DNA of 62,430 nt from Candidatus Rifleibacteriota bacterium (GTDB taxonomy: Bacteria > Muiribacteriota > Ozemobacteria > Ozemobacterales > Ozemobacteraceae), in contig JAHISQ010000141.1 in assembly GCA_018818125.1 (NCBI GenBank), positions 1-62,430 of the forward strand, read 5' to 3'. Both the position numbers and the translations under genes were made by a program. Each line of letters begins with the position of its first letter. Position 1 is the stretch's first letter. Below, piece after piece: positions 42,349 through 50,541 of the stretch. The notes beneath the pieces were generated by a model. The model ran no database searches, was not told the origin of the DNA, and worked only from the letters and a program-made list of their open reading frames with translations.

Positions 42349-45146
42349 AAATTCACGTCTTCAAGGTCAGCAAGATTCTTACCGCATGAGAGATCGCAAA
42401 CCAGCGGCACGTTAAGTTTAACACAGTTTTCCATGATCTGTTTAAGCAATGGCAAAACCTCCTCCAGTTCAATTTCTGGCACCGAAAAAACCAGTTCGTC
42501 ATGAATCTGCAGAATCAATCTGGTGGCAAAATTCTTTTCGCACAACATGTTTACGGTGTCGAGCATCGCCTTTTTCACCAGGTCAGCAGCCGAACCCTGC
42601 AGTCTGGTGTTCTTGGCGATACGTTCAGCGCCACTGCGCAGCTGAAATTTGCCAGAATTTATATCAGGCAAATGGCGTACCCGACCAAGCAACGTCTCGA
42701 CTTCATAGGTAGCGCGCGCCTGTTCCAATACTTCGTCAAAAAAACGGGTAACTTCAGTGAAGCTGTTGTAAAAGCTATCTATATATTCTTTCGCCTGCGG
42801 CCGGCTGATGGCAAGGTCTTCAGCGAGTCCATGCGCTGATATGCCATAGAGAATGCCAAAGTTAACGGTCTTGCCGACCGTGCGTTCGGCAGAAGTTACT
42901 TCTGCGGGTGGCTTGTGAAAGATCCGGCCGGCGCTGATCGCATGAATGTCAGTGTTGTTGACAAAAGCTTCGACAAGACCGGCATCCTGCGAAAAATGCG
43001 CAAGCAGTCGCAGTTCGATCTGCGAATAATCGATCGAAACAAAAAGATCACCGGGGCGAGGCGGCACAAAAGCGCGGCGGATCTTGCGCCCCCACTCAGT
43101 CTTTATCGGGATATTCTGCATATTCGGATTCGAGCTGGACAGGCGTCCGGTCGCGGTTACAGCCTGATTGAAGCTGGCATGAATCAGTCCGGTTTTGCTG
43201 CTTACAAGCGTAGTAAGTGACTCTGCATAAGTCGAACGCAGTTTCGAAAGCTCGCGATATTCGAGCAGATCAGCTCCGATCGGGTGCTGTACCGCTAACA
43301 GTCGCAACACTTCGCTGTCGGTCGAGAAACCGGTTTTGGTCTTTTTTGGCGGCTTGAGCCCGAGATCTTTAAACAGCACTTCCTGCAGCTGCTGTGTTGA
43401 GTTAACATTAAAAACTCGACCAGCACGCCGATGCACTGATTCCTCGAGCGTGGCCAGGCGATTGGCAATTTCTGCGCTGAGATCACGGAGATAATTGGAA
43501 TTAAGGCCGATGCCGATGCATTCCATGTCTAGTAATATTCGTAGAATCGGCATTTCAAGTTCATCAAAAAGCTTTTTAAGTTTCTTTTCGGCCAGTTCTT
43601 TTTGGAAAAGGCGGTAAAGATGCATGGTCAAAAGAACATCCTGGCACGCATATTCGCAGGCCGCAGCCAGATCGACACTGGCAAAGCTTCCATTACCCGC
43701 CACTTCTCGATATTCAGACACTTCGTAATTTAGCAGACTTCTGCCAAGATTCTTGAGTGCATTTGAGCGGGTAGCATCGATGACATAGCCTGCAATCATG
43801 GTGTCGAACAGGTCAGAGCCGACCTCTACTCCTTCGTTGGCAAGAAAAGCAAGATCAAATTTGAGATTATGACCGACCAGACGGCGCTCTGCCAGGTTCT
43901 TGCGCAGAACTGGAAAAAAATCAGCAGCTTCGATCTGATCTTCTGGAGTCAGTCCAAGATAGGCATGGCGCAAGGGCACATACACAGCATTCTCGCTGCT
44001 GGCCGCCAGTGCGACCCCAACGATGCGATTAGCTATCGGGTCGAGTCCATCTGTTTCAAGATCAAGACAGACTGTGTCGCCAAGGCCGGCAAACCATTTG
44101 TTAAGATCTTCAATTTTACTTATGAGCAGCCTTTCTCCGGGCAAAGGCATCGATGCGACGGGAGCGACTGGATCAGTTAGATCGTGCAACTCTTGCGGCA
44201 GTGGGTCATTTACGCCCACAGGGTATGCGCCACCACTCTCAGAAGCGGGGGAACCAGCATTGCGTGGCGGCAATATATGACCGGCAAATTCTTTGAAAAG
44301 CGAACCAAACTCGTAGCGACTCAGAAAGTCGGTAAAACTGTCGGAATTAAGGTTGTCAGGATTCCATCTGAACTCTTCGGGGCTGTTTAATACGTGCAGA
44401 TCGCATCTGATCGTGGCCAGATCATGTGAGAGCATTGCCATTTCACGGTCATCAATAAGCTTCTGGCGCAATTTTTCGTTATCGACTGATTCAAGTGAGT
44501 CATACAGATTCTTGATGGTTCTGAACTGCTGAATCAACGCAAGCCCTTTCTTTTCGCCTATTCCCTTAACTCCAGGAATGTTATCTGAAGAGTCGCCCAT
44601 CAGAGCCTTTAGCTCGATAATGCCGATCGGGTCAAAGCCATATTCGCGGTTAAATTCTGCCGTATCTACTTCTCTGGTATCACTGACACCTTTCTGGCAA
44701 AGCTCAACAATCACATTATCATCGATGAGCTGCAGCAGATCGCGATCACCGGTGACGACAGTTACTTTATGCATTTTGGCAAGACTTTTGGCTGCTGAAC
44801 CTATCAGGTCGTCTGCTTCATAATCGTCGCGGGCCAATATTCTAATGTTGAGCGCCGCGATGGCTTTATGCGCTAGCGGCAGCTGTTCGAGCAGGTCTGG
44901 TGGCGTTGGCTTGCGTTTAGCCTTGTATTCAGGGTAAAGCCGGCGACGAAAAGTGTCGCGGGAAGTATCGAAAGCTACTGCAACCAGGTCAGGCTGGCGA
45001 TCTTTGAGCATTTTCAGCATCATGCGCAAGAAGCCGTACAAAGCACCGGTTTGTTGCCCATCGCTGGTTTTCAGTCGCTGATTCTGAAACGCGTAGTAAG
45101 CGCGAAAAACAATATTATTCCCATCGATCAGCAGACAGTTCGCCAT
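42345..45146 (-). CDS. polA: DNA polymerase I
   Basis: Start at 45146 is chosen because GGAGGAAAG lies just before it, giving 933 residues. Order: 5'-3' nuclease (LLIDGNN start, VTGDRDLLQLID, GDSSDNIPG), 3'-5' exonuclease with intact DLETDG, GHNLKFDLA and YACQDVLLT motifs, then polymerase with SIDYSQIELR, GRLSSSNPNMQNIP and the final QIHDELVF. Proofreading therefore looks functional. It fills gaps after RNA primer removal and in repair. Transcribed with the hydrolase gene. The 275-base gap to the debranching-enzyme gene holds both promoters. Confidence 0.98.
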   Translation of the reverse strand: MANCLLIDGNNIVFRAYYAFQNQRLKTSDGQQTGALYGFLRMMLKMLKDRQPDLVAVAFDTSRDTFRRRLYPEYKAKRKPTPPDLLEQLPLAHKAIAALNIRILARDDYEADDLIGSAAKSLAKMHKVTVVTGDRDLLQLIDDNVIVELCQKGVSDTREVDTAEFNREYGFDPIGIIELKALMGDSSDNIPGVKGIGEKKGLALIQQFRTIKNLYDSLESVDNEKLRQKLIDDREMAMLSHDLATIRCDLHVLNSPEEFRWNPDNLNSDSFTDFLSRYEFGSLFKEFAGHILPPRNAGSPASESGGAYPVGVNDPLPQELHDLTDPVAPVASMPLPGERLLISKIEDLNKWFAGLGDTVCLDLETDGLDPIANRIVGVALAASSENAVYVPLRHAYLGLTPEDQIEAADFFPVLRKNLAERRLVGHNLKFDLAFLANEGVEVGSDLFDTMIAGYVIDATRSNALKNLGRSLLNYEVSEYREVAGNGSFASVDLAAACEYACQDVLLTMHLYRLFQKELAEKKLKKLFDELEMPILRILLDMECIGIGLNSNYLRDLSAEIANRLATLEESVHRRAGRVFNVNSTQQLQEVLFKDLGLKPPKKTKTGFSTDSEVLRLLAVQHPIGADLLEYRELSKLRSTYAESLTTLVSSKTGLIHASFNQAVTATGRLSSSNPNMQNIPIKTEWGRKIRRAFVPPRPGDLFVSIDYSQIELRLLAHFSQDAGLVEAFVNNTDIHAISAGRIFHKPPAEVTSAERTVGKTVNFGILYGISAHGLAEDLAISRPQAKEYIDSFYNSFTEVTRFFDEVLEQARATYEVETLLGRVRHLPDINSGKFQLRSGAERIAKNTRLQGSAADLVKKAMLDTVNMLCEKNFATRLILQIHDELVFSVPEIELEEVLPLLKQIMENCVKLNVPLVCDLSCGKNLADLEDVNL

Positions 45147-45354
45147 GCTTTCCTCCACAAATTAACTGATCACAATATAACATCATTCATTCTAATTAGT
45201 GAATTCAATTGGTTAGCGTTGTGTAAGAATTCACTTAGCGATGACAACATAGTTTGTGGAATTTTATTCATGCTTTGAGTATTCAACCGAACTCAATTCT
45301 TTAAATTATCTGCATTATTTGTGTAATCTGCGGGCAAGATGGCCCAATGGCAGG

Positions 45355-45382
45355 TTTGCATTAATAGAGAAACTGGTATAAA
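45355..45382 (+). promoter_or_regulatory. possible promoter of the debranching-enzyme gene
   Basis: TTTGCA (45355-45360) and TATAAA (45377-45382), spacer 16 bases, lie 40 bases before the ATG at 45422. Match to the -35 consensus is moderate. Confidence 0.35.
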
Positions 45383-45421
45383 CTCTGTGCTTGAAAAGAC
45401 AGCAGTTGAGGAGTGTTTCTG

Positions 45422-47410
45422 ATGATTTCTGTGGGTCGCGAAATTCAATATGATCTGACAAGTGCCACGCGCCAGGAATGGCTGATAACCAACGGCATAG
45501 GTGGTTATGCAAGCTCGACAGTGCCTTGCATCAATACCCGTCGCTACCATGGCATACTGGTGGCTTCGAAAAGGCCACCGGTTGAACGGCTGGTTCTGGT
45601 CTCTCGCCTCGAAGAAACTCTGGTGATTGATCGTCAGGAATTCTCGCTATCTACCTGTGTACACGAGGAAGACATCAAAAACCCGGCCGGCTATCTGCAT
45701 CTTGAACGATTTGAGCGCGAGCCAGTACCAACCTGGTATTATCAGATTCGAGATGTATTGCTGATCAAAACCATCAGTATGGTTTACGGCCAGAACACCA
45801 GTCTGGTAACCTACAAAATACTTGGCAATGGTCACAATGTATCGCTGCGCGTCAGGCCTCATTTTCTGTTTCGCGACTTTCATGGCAACATGTATGAAAG
45901 CAGTGGCATGGAAAGAGGCGCTCAGATTCAGGATCGCCAGATGCGTCTGCAACCTTTTGCCAATGCTCCCGAGCTGTTCATTCGCTGGGATCGCGGCAAA
46001 TTCGTTGAAGATGCGCGCTGGCACAAGGATATATTTTTACAGGTCGAAGAAGACCGTGGACTGCCCGACCGCGAAGATGATTTTTCGTGTGGCTGGCTTG
46101 AGGTAAGTCCATTCAACGGTGCAGTCTCGATGCTTTTTTCTGATCAGCCAATCAGCTCGTTTAACCCAATGGATCTGCGAAAGCGAGAAGAGCAGCGACT
46201 TGAAAGCATCGCATCGTCGTTGCACTCGTCAGACCCGCTGCTGCGCAAACTTCTGCTTGCCGCAGACCAGTTTATTGTTGAGCGCCAGAGTACTGGCAGC
46301 CGCACAATAATTGCAGGCTACCCCTGGTTTTCAGACTGGGGTCGCGACAGTCTGATCTCGCTGCCGGGGCTGACACTGGTTACCGGGCGCCACGATGACG
46401 CCAGAGCCATTCTCAGAACCTTTGCAGCTGCAATTCAAAATGGTCTGGTGCCAAACTGTTTTGCCGACAGCGGCAATGATGCTTCATACAACAGTGTCGA
46501 TGCTTCGCTGTGGTTCTTTGTTGCCGCTTACAAGTTGATCGAGTATACCGACGACTGGAACTTTGTTCGTGACCATCTGTTTGAGGGCATGACCGCGATT
46601 ATCGAGGGTTTTATGCACGGCACCCGGTATGACATTGCAATGGACGAAGAAGACGGCCTGATCAGTGCTGGCAATCCAGATGTGCAAGTAACCTGGATGG
46701 ACGCCAAAGCTGATGGCTGGGTAGTTACGCCAAGAAACGGCAAGGCCGTCGAAGTTAACGCCCTCTGGTACAATACCCTCAGGATTTTTGCATTATTTCA
46801 GGAAAAATTCGAAGGTCACTCGCGAGAAATCACGGCGCTAGCAAGAAAAGTAAAGAATTCTTTCCGAAAAGAATTTTGGAACAACCACCTTCAATGCCTT
46901 TATGACTACATCAGACCAGATGGAAAACCAGATGATTCGCTGCGCCCTAACCAGATTTTTGCCATCTCCCTGCCCTTTGCTCTTCTTGAGCACCCGGAAG
47001 AAAAGTCAGTTGTCGACTGTGTATTTTCGCGACTTTACACCTCGCACGGTCTGCGCAGCCTGTCTACAGACAACGAGCACTATGAAGGCTTCTACAACGG
47101 AGATCGCATCAAGCGAGACGGTGCCTATCATCAGGGCACGGTCTGGGGGTTTCTGATCGGACCTTTTATCAGTTCTTATCTGAAGGTTAACAACTTTTCA
47201 ATGGAAGCGCAGCTGCGTGCCTCGCTGATGATCGAGCCATTCATCAATCATCTGAACAATGAAGCATGTCTGGGCAGTATTTCAGAGATCTTCGACGGCA
47301 ATATGCCGCACTGCCCGCAAGGCTGCTTTGCCCAGGCCTGGAGTGTAGCCGAGCTGCTACGTTGCTACATCGAAGACATCAAGGGCCAGAAACCCGATAT
47401 CGTGATATGA
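45422..47410 (+). CDS. glycogen debranching enzyme, amylo-alpha-1,6-glucosidase type (GH133)
   Basis: Start at 45422 is eight bases after GAGGAG. The 662-residue protein has an N-terminal beta-rich domain with EWLITNGIGGYASSTV and RRYHG, typical of the bacterial/archaeal GDE_N domain, and a C-terminal alpha/alpha barrel with GYPWFSDWGRDSLISLPG (about 298-315) and RDGAYHQGTVWGFLIGPF. It should remove alpha-1,6 branches from glycogen-like polymers. No other glycogen gene is adjacent except the GH13 enzyme after atpC. It ends 225 bases before atpZ. Confidence 0.9.
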   Translation: MISVGREIQYDLTSATRQEWLITNGIGGYASSTVPCINTRRYHGILVASKRPPVERLVLVSRLEETLVIDRQEFSLSTCVHEEDIKNPAGYLHLERFEREPVPTWYYQIRDVLLIKTISMVYGQNTSLVTYKILGNGHNVSLRVRPHFLFRDFHGNMYESSGMERGAQIQDRQMRLQPFANAPELFIRWDRGKFVEDARWHKDIFLQVEEDRGLPDREDDFSCGWLEVSPFNGAVSMLFSDQPISSFNPMDLRKREEQRLESIASSLHSSDPLLRKLLLAADQFIVERQSTGSRTIIAGYPWFSDWGRDSLISLPGLTLVTGRHDDARAILRTFAAAIQNGLVPNCFADSGNDASYNSVDASLWFFVAAYKLIEYTDDWNFVRDHLFEGMTAIIEGFMHGTRYDIAMDEEDGLISAGNPDVQVTWMDAKADGWVVTPRNGKAVEVNALWYNTLRIFALFQEKFEGHSREITALARKVKNSFRKEFWNNHLQCLYDYIRPDGKPDDSLRPNQIFAISLPFALLEHPEEKSVVDCVFSRLYTSHGLRSLSTDNEHYEGFYNGDRIKRDGAYHQGTVWGFLIGPFISSYLKVNNFSMEAQLRASLMIEPFINHLNNEACLGSISEIFDGNMPHCPQGCFAQAWSVAELLRCYIEDIKGQKPDIVI

Positions 47411-47417
47411 CTGTTAA

Positions 47418-47446
47418 TTGATCTGTTCGCTGTAGAGTTGTATATT
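47418..47446 (+). promoter_or_regulatory. possible sigma-70 promoter of the ATP synthase operon
   Basis: TTGATC (47418-47423) and TATATT (47441-47446) with a 17-base spacer lie in the 225-base gap before atpZ. It would leave a leader of about 180 bases, whose role I cannot read. The rest of the gap shows no gene. Confidence 0.5.
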
Positions 47447-47634
47447 TGAAAATCAGGGCTCGATCGTCGACCGCATAACTTTTTGCTCCAGCGACTCGCC
47501 TCTCTGATTCTCTGCCAGAAGATATACATCTGCGTCAAATCTGCTCGGCTCACAAGCTTGCGCAAAAAGTAACGCGGTCTCCTCTCTCGCAGTGAGAATG
47601 GTTTATTTTTGAAAATGTGGAGATTTGAGACAAT

Positions 47635-47892
47635 ATGGGCATGATACGTCAAGCCGGAGCTGCCGGAATGGTTTTGAGTATCGGGTTCACCGGCGGTGTT
47701 TGCCTGGGCATCAGTCTTTTTATCGGCTACAAAATTGACAGCTATTTTTCAAGCGAACCCTGGGGTATAATTGGCGGTATTATTATCGGTCTGGCTGCAG
47801 CAGTAGTGCAGACCTGGAAACAGTTACGTGAAAGTATGGACAGATTCGCAAAAGAAGATGATAGAAGTAAAGAGAAAAATACGAAGCTGTGA
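47635..47892 (+). CDS. atpZ: AtpZ-like F0F1 ATP synthase accessory protein
   Basis: 85-residue protein with two spans (about 9-33 and 44-62) and a GVCLGISLFIGYKIDSYF segment as in AtpZ/AtpI-family proteins. These assist assembly of the c ring and may carry Mg2+ or Ca2+. It overlaps atpI by 35 bases and opens the operon. Confidence 0.8.
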   Translation: MGMIRQAGAAGMVLSIGFTGGVCLGISLFIGYKIDSYFSSEPWGIIGGIIIGLAAAVVQTWKQLRESMDRFAKEDDRSKEKNTKL

Positions 47893-48274
47893 AACTGCTG
47901 TCCTGCTGATAGGGTTATTTGCGGCTTTTGTGCTAACACTGATATGGTACAAAGCCGGCAATTTTTATCATGCTTTCCTGATTGGGTATTCTTTTGGCTT
48001 CACAAGCTTTGTATTGCTGGCTGAAAGTTTTTCCGCATTTGAAAAAACACAAAAACGACTAGGCGTTGTAGCACTACTGTTATCGAACTTTAAGCTGCTG
48101 GCAATTGGCTTAATGATATTTGCATTAAAAACGCTCGGTTTTTCTGTTTTAGAAATGATTTTTGGGCTATTCTTCAGTCAGCTTGCTATAGGATTTTCGT
48201 TGTTATTTACTCTTTCCCTTGATAAAAAGAGTGCCGAAGAGTATAAAGACAAGATCAAAAATGCACGCACTTGA
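47858..48274 (+). CDS. atpI: ATP synthase protein I (AtpI)
   Basis: Start at 47858 inside atpZ with an AAAGAAG purine tract before it. 138 residues with four spans (about 14-33, 40-58, 71-90, 95-118), the size and topology of AtpI, which is thought to help place subunit c. Its end overlaps the atpB start by 14 bases. Confidence 0.75.
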   Translation: MIEVKRKIRSCETAVLLIGLFAAFVLTLIWYKAGNFYHAFLIGYSFGFTSFVLLAESFSAFEKTQKRLGVVALLLSNFKLLAIGLMIFALKTLGFSVLEMIFGLFFSQLAIGFSLLFTLSLDKKSAEEYKDKIKNART

Positions 48275-48938
48275 ACAAAAGATTTTTTATCTGTTTCAAT
48301 TCATTCCTCTGTCGCCAGGGGTGGTTTTGCCGTGGCTGATAACCGTTGCTTTTGCTTATATCTGCTGGCGATTTGGCCGCAAAATCTGCATCTATCCGCA
48401 GGACTCTTCTCAATACTGGTTTGAATACATATACGAAAGCCTCGAAGGTCTTGTCTGCACAATAGTCGGCGAACATCATAAAAAACAGCTTATGCCAGTG
48501 CTTGCAACCTGTTTTATCTATATTTTTGCGAGCAACCTGATGGGGCTGGTGCCAGGTCTTAAATCACCGACCAGTCTATTTTCAAACTGTCTGGGCATGT
48601 CACTGATTGTTTTTATTTACACTCTTTATCTCGGAGTCAAAGCGCATGGCTTTGGCTACATAAAACACTTTACCGGTGACGTCTGGTGGATGATGCCATT
48701 GATGTTGCCTATACACATAATTGGCGAGATCTCGCGCCCAATAAGCTTGACTTTACGCCTCTTTGGAAACATTATGGGCGAGGACACAGTTATCCTTGTC
48801 CTTACGGTTTCAATATTTCCTTTGCTGGTGCCGATTCCCATGCTTCTCATGGCTATTTTTACCAGCACAGTACAGGCTCTTGTGTTCACGATTCTAACCG
48901 GAGTTTACCTTTCTGGAGCACTTTCAGAAGGTCATTGA
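48261..48938 (+). CDS. atpB: ATP synthase subunit a
   Basis: Start at 48261. The 225-residue membrane protein has FGNIMGED preceded by SLTLRLF, which places the essential Arg facing the c ring, and the FTILTGVYLSGALSEGH C-terminus. It is the stator half-channel subunit. It follows atpI by overlap and precedes atpE by 16 bases. Confidence 0.95.
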   Translation: MHALEQKIFYLFQFIPLSPGVVLPWLITVAFAYICWRFGRKICIYPQDSSQYWFEYIYESLEGLVCTIVGEHHKKQLMPVLATCFIYIFASNLMGLVPGLKSPTSLFSNCLGMSLIVFIYTLYLGVKAHGFGYIKHFTGDVWWMMPLMLPIHIIGEISRPISLTLRLFGNIMGEDTVILVLTVSIFPLLVPIPMLLMAIFTSTVQALVFTILTGVYLSGALSEGH

Positions 48939-48954
48939 TTAATAGGAGATGATT

Positions 48955-49209
48955 ATGGATCCCAACTCACTAGGTATTCTAAAAAATATTGCAGAAATTG
49001 TGTGCGCAGCGTTCTGTATAGCCATTGGAAGTGGCGCAGCAGCCTTGGCCCAGGGGCGAGTCATCGCGCAGACGACCGACGCCATGGCGCGCCAGCCAGA
49101 ACTGGTTAATGAACTGCGTTTCACCATGATCATCGGCCTGGCAATGATTGAATCGCTCGCTATTTACTGCCTGCTGATCTCTCTGATTTTGATCTTTGTT
49201 AAGTGGTAG
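48955..49209 (+). CDS. atpE: ATP synthase subunit c, with sodium-type ion site
   Basis: The 84-residue start at 48955 sits six bases after AGGAGA; an earlier in-frame ATG would overlap that site. Two hairpin spans are joined by ARQPE. In span 2, IES holds the ion-binding Glu followed by Ser; in span 1, a Gln stands 12 residues before ARQPE; a Tyr follows five after the Glu. These match the Gln32, Glu65, Ser66 and Tyr70 positions of the Na+-binding ring of Ilyobacter tartaricus (same spacing). A Na+-coupled enzyme is thus likely. Confidence 0.96.
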   Translation: MDPNSLGILKNIAEIVCAAFCIAIGSGAAALAQGRVIAQTTDAMARQPELVNELRFTMIIGLAMIESLAIYCLLISLILIFVKW

Positions 49210-49238
49210 AAATAGAAGTTTAAACTAACAATCTAGTT

Positions 49239-49259
49239 TGATCAGGCATCGCCTGATCA
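49239..49259 (+). promoter_or_regulatory. hairpin between atpE and atpF
   Basis: Perfect 9-bp arms TGATCAGGC and GCCTGATCA around ATC, with an outer AATC/GATT match. It lies in the 79-base gap between the high-copy subunit c gene and subunit b, where mRNA processing or attenuation could set stoichiometry. No T-run follows. Confidence 0.7.
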
Positions 49260-49288
49260 GATTGCCTTTCTGTAATAGTGGCTGCTTT

Positions 49289-49945
49289 ATGCATATAAAA
49301 CTGAACTTTTCAAAACTACTTCTGCCTTTAATGATAATATTTCTGCTGCTTGGAACGCTGGTTTCTGCAACTGGCAACAGCGCAGTTGCAGAACAAATTC
49401 TGCCGGTTCCGGCCGAAGCTCACCCGGAGTCTGCGCCAAACATGTTCGACTTCGATATGGGCATTCTGGTTTCGCAAACGATAAACTTTTTTGTGCTGCT
49501 GTTTCTGCTCAAAAGATTTTTGTTTGTTCCGATTGGTGAAGTAATCGAAGAACGCCAACGCAATCTTGGTCGCATAAAAATTGCGGCCGAAGAAGAGCAT
49601 CGCACGGCTCTTACGCTCAAGAAAGTCTACGAAGATCATCTTGCCCGCATCGACGACGAGATCTATGCTATAAAACAGCAAGCGATACTTGATGCCAACA
49701 AACTGACCGAAGAACTTGCCGCAGAAGCTCACAAGAGAGCCGAAGAAATCATCGAACAGGGCGAAATGGAAGTCTTCATGGAACGTCAGACCGCCTGGGC
49801 GCACATTCGCGAAGAAGTTGTTCAGCTGACTTTGATGGCTGCCGAAAAAGTTGTCGAAGAGTCTCTTGATGACGATATGCACCACAGGTTGATACAAAAC
49901 ACCCTGAAAAGACTGGAAGAAGATCTTCCGGATCATAAGGCATGA
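49289..49945 (+). CDS. atpF: ATP synthase subunit b with N-terminal signal sequence
   Basis: Start at 49289 is chosen because the upstream in-frame codons lie in the hairpin region. The 218-residue product begins with a signal-peptide-like stretch (about 1-34, ending SAVAEQ) before the usual span (about 57-80, ILVSQTINFFVLLFLLKRF) and long charged coiled coil (about 85-200). The leading signal is not usual for bacterial b subunits. It overlaps atpH by four bases. It forms the peripheral stalk. Confidence 0.9.
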   Translation: MHIKLNFSKLLLPLMIIFLLLGTLVSATGNSAVAEQILPVPAEAHPESAPNMFDFDMGILVSQTINFFVLLFLLKRFLFVPIGEVIEERQRNLGRIKIAAEEEHRTALTLKKVYEDHLARIDDEIYAIKQQAILDANKLTEELAAEAHKRAEEIIEQGEMEVFMERQTAWAHIREEVVQLTLMAAEKVVEESLDDDMHHRLIQNTLKRLEEDLPDHKA

Positions 49946-50529
49946 ACAAAATCACAAGGGTTATCTGCAAACGCTATGCCGAAGCCTTCTTTCTTGCAAT
50001 CGAAGAAGACGACTTCGAAGAATGTTTCAAGGATTTCGAGGCTTTTTCGGCGATTTACTTTGGTTATGAAGGTCTTCGTGAAATTCTCAACCACCCGACC
50101 ATTCATGCTCACCGCAAAATCGAGATGCTGCAGCGCATTTTTGGACCACAGGCACGACGCCGGGTTGTCGATTTTCTGTGCCTGCTGATACAACGCGAAC
50201 GCATCAATCATTTCGAAGGAATTGCGGCCGAAGTCGAGCGTTATTATCGGCGCAAAAACGGAATCAGAGGCATAATTATACGATCAGCTCTTCCGCTGCA
50301 CGGTGAGGAGCGCGTTCAACTGCGCGAAGTGCTCACCCGTAAATTCGGGCGCATCGAAGTCAGAGAAATCGTTGACAAAACGGTAGTTGGTGGGCTGGTT
50401 ATCCACTTCGGCGATCAGGTTATTGATGATTCGCTGCGTTCACGTATCAAGCAGCTGCGCGAGCTGATGTTCAAAGTAGACGCCGAATGGCTGATGACAC
50501 TGATCAATCAGCCGTCGATCGCGCTTTAA
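49942..50529 (+). CDS. atpH: ATP synthase subunit delta
   Basis: 195 residues, with the C-terminal VVGGLVIHFGDQVIDDSLRS motif of delta/OSCP. It links F1 to the b stalk. ATGA overlap with atpF and 12 bases before atpA. Confidence 0.93.
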   Translation: MNKITRVICKRYAEAFFLAIEEDDFEECFKDFEAFSAIYFGYEGLREILNHPTIHAHRKIEMLQRIFGPQARRRVVDFLCLLIQRERINHFEGIAAEVERYYRRKNGIRGIIIRSALPLHGEERVQLREVLTRKFGRIEVREIVDKTVVGGLVIHFGDQVIDDSLRSRIKQLRELMFKVDAEWLMTLINQPSIAL

Positions 50530-50541
50530 GGGAGTCACAGC

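Noticed and set aside
45180..45300. Possible regulatory repeats of GAATTC/AATTC between polA and the debranching enzyme gene
   Set aside because: Two GAATTC sites 30 bases apart in AT-rich sequence are expected by chance; no symmetric extension.
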